Assembly: GCA_002697475.1 (NCBI GenBank)
Contig: NZVW01000167.1
Coordinates: forward strand, 1 to 5,782
Source: Aquimarina sp.
GTDB lineage: Bacteria > Bacteroidota > Bacteroidia > Flavobacteriales > Flavobacteriaceae
Reading direction: 5' to 3'
DNA: 5,782 bases
Part shown: piece by piece, positions 5,534 through 5,782 of the stretch
How the letters are laid out: the number at the start of each line of letters is the position of its first letter
How positions within the stretch are numbered: position 1 is the stretch's first letter
Position numbers and translations under genes: made by a program
The notes under the pieces: generated by a model
Told to the model about the DNA's origin: nothing
What the model saw: only the letters and a program-made list of their open reading frames with translations
Database searches by the model: none

Positions 5534-5782
5534 CTATTGTCCTTTTACTTTGTCTTTAAACTCATCAAATTCACCTAATTTTTTACGTTTAGGCCAACTA
5601 TTATTAGACGTATCGATGTCTGCAGTTTCTTGATTTGGATCTACAACAATCTTTGTTATTGCTTTTGAAGAAGGAATTGCTCTTTTAACTTCATCATCAT
5701 TTTTTCTCCAGATTTCCGCAGGATACGTAACCGTTTCTGTACTTCCATCCTCATAGGTATACTCTACAATCAAAGGCATTAC
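5534..5782 (-). CDS. C-terminal fragment of a probable M1-family metallopeptidase, 5' end missing
   Basis: Only the last 82 residues are present and the frame is open through the right edge (a Val codon precedes the first visible Met), so the Met at 5779 is internal. The segment MPLIVEYTYEDGSTE, then PAEIWRKN, VVDPNQETADIDTSNNSWPK and a charged tail, resembles the conserved C-terminus of the large M1 (gluzincin) aminopeptidases of Bacteroidota. There the beta-rich end region closes with a DPN-x-ETAD-x-D-x-xNN motif. The zinc-binding HExxH site would lie outside the window, so catalytic competence cannot be judged. A strong terminator follows. The assignment rests on my recognition of the tail motif only. 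Confidence 0.72.
   Translation of the reverse strand, partial: VMPLIVEYTYEDGSTETVTYPAEIWRKNDDEVKRAIPSSKAITKIVVDPNQETADIDTSNNSWPKRKKLGEFDEFKDKVKGQ

Noticed and set aside
1..5782. CRISPR array, tRNA or rRNA genes, insertion-sequence ends
   Set aside because: No regularly spaced repeats, tRNA-like cloverleaf sequence, rRNA segment or transposase-like reading frame was seen.

Overview
The window looks like chromosomal DNA of a Bacteroidota member, most likely a flavobacterium. The base composition is AT-rich and the start codons lack Shine-Dalgarno sequences, with A-rich leaders in their place. Several starts are preceded by the Bacteroidota -7 box TAnnTTTG. The protein types fit too: a lipoprotein subtilase, a Bacteroidota-style TatA, and the tail of a large M1 peptidase.

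Layout. Left (1-2101): the 3' part of an AraC-family regulator on + runs into the kynureninase gene kynU on -, and their 3' ends overlap by 11 bp. Centre (2102-3212): an intergenic region holds the kynU promoter. It is followed by a 50-residue, previously uncalled gene (2294-2446) for a double-glycine-leader, six-cysteine peptide with its own terminator. Next comes a cation-dependent class I O-methyltransferase on +, whose promoter starts inside that terminator's T-tract. A hairpin shared by both strands closes this block. Right (3245-5782): three minus-strand genes stand in tandem but appear to be separate transcription units. They are a predicted lipoprotein S8 serine protease, a TatA/E translocase subunit, and the C-terminal 82 residues of a probable M1 aminopeptidase that continues past the right edge.

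How the genes relate. Kynureninase and the AraC regulator are convergent neighbours, and a functional link is possible but not shown. TatA, the protease and the M1 peptidase all concern envelope or exported-protein biology, but they look like ordinary neighbours rather than a pathway.

The most interesting item is the cysteine-rich peptide. Its leader fits the Bacteroidota GG-leader bacteriocin/RiPP precursor pattern (ISK-x-SQK-x-I-x-GG), and its core carries CxCx3C and CxCx2C clusters. It is flanked by a 15-bp perfect direct repeat and has no maturation or export gene in view, so it looks like an orphan precursor. Identifications come from recognised motifs; no database search was possible.
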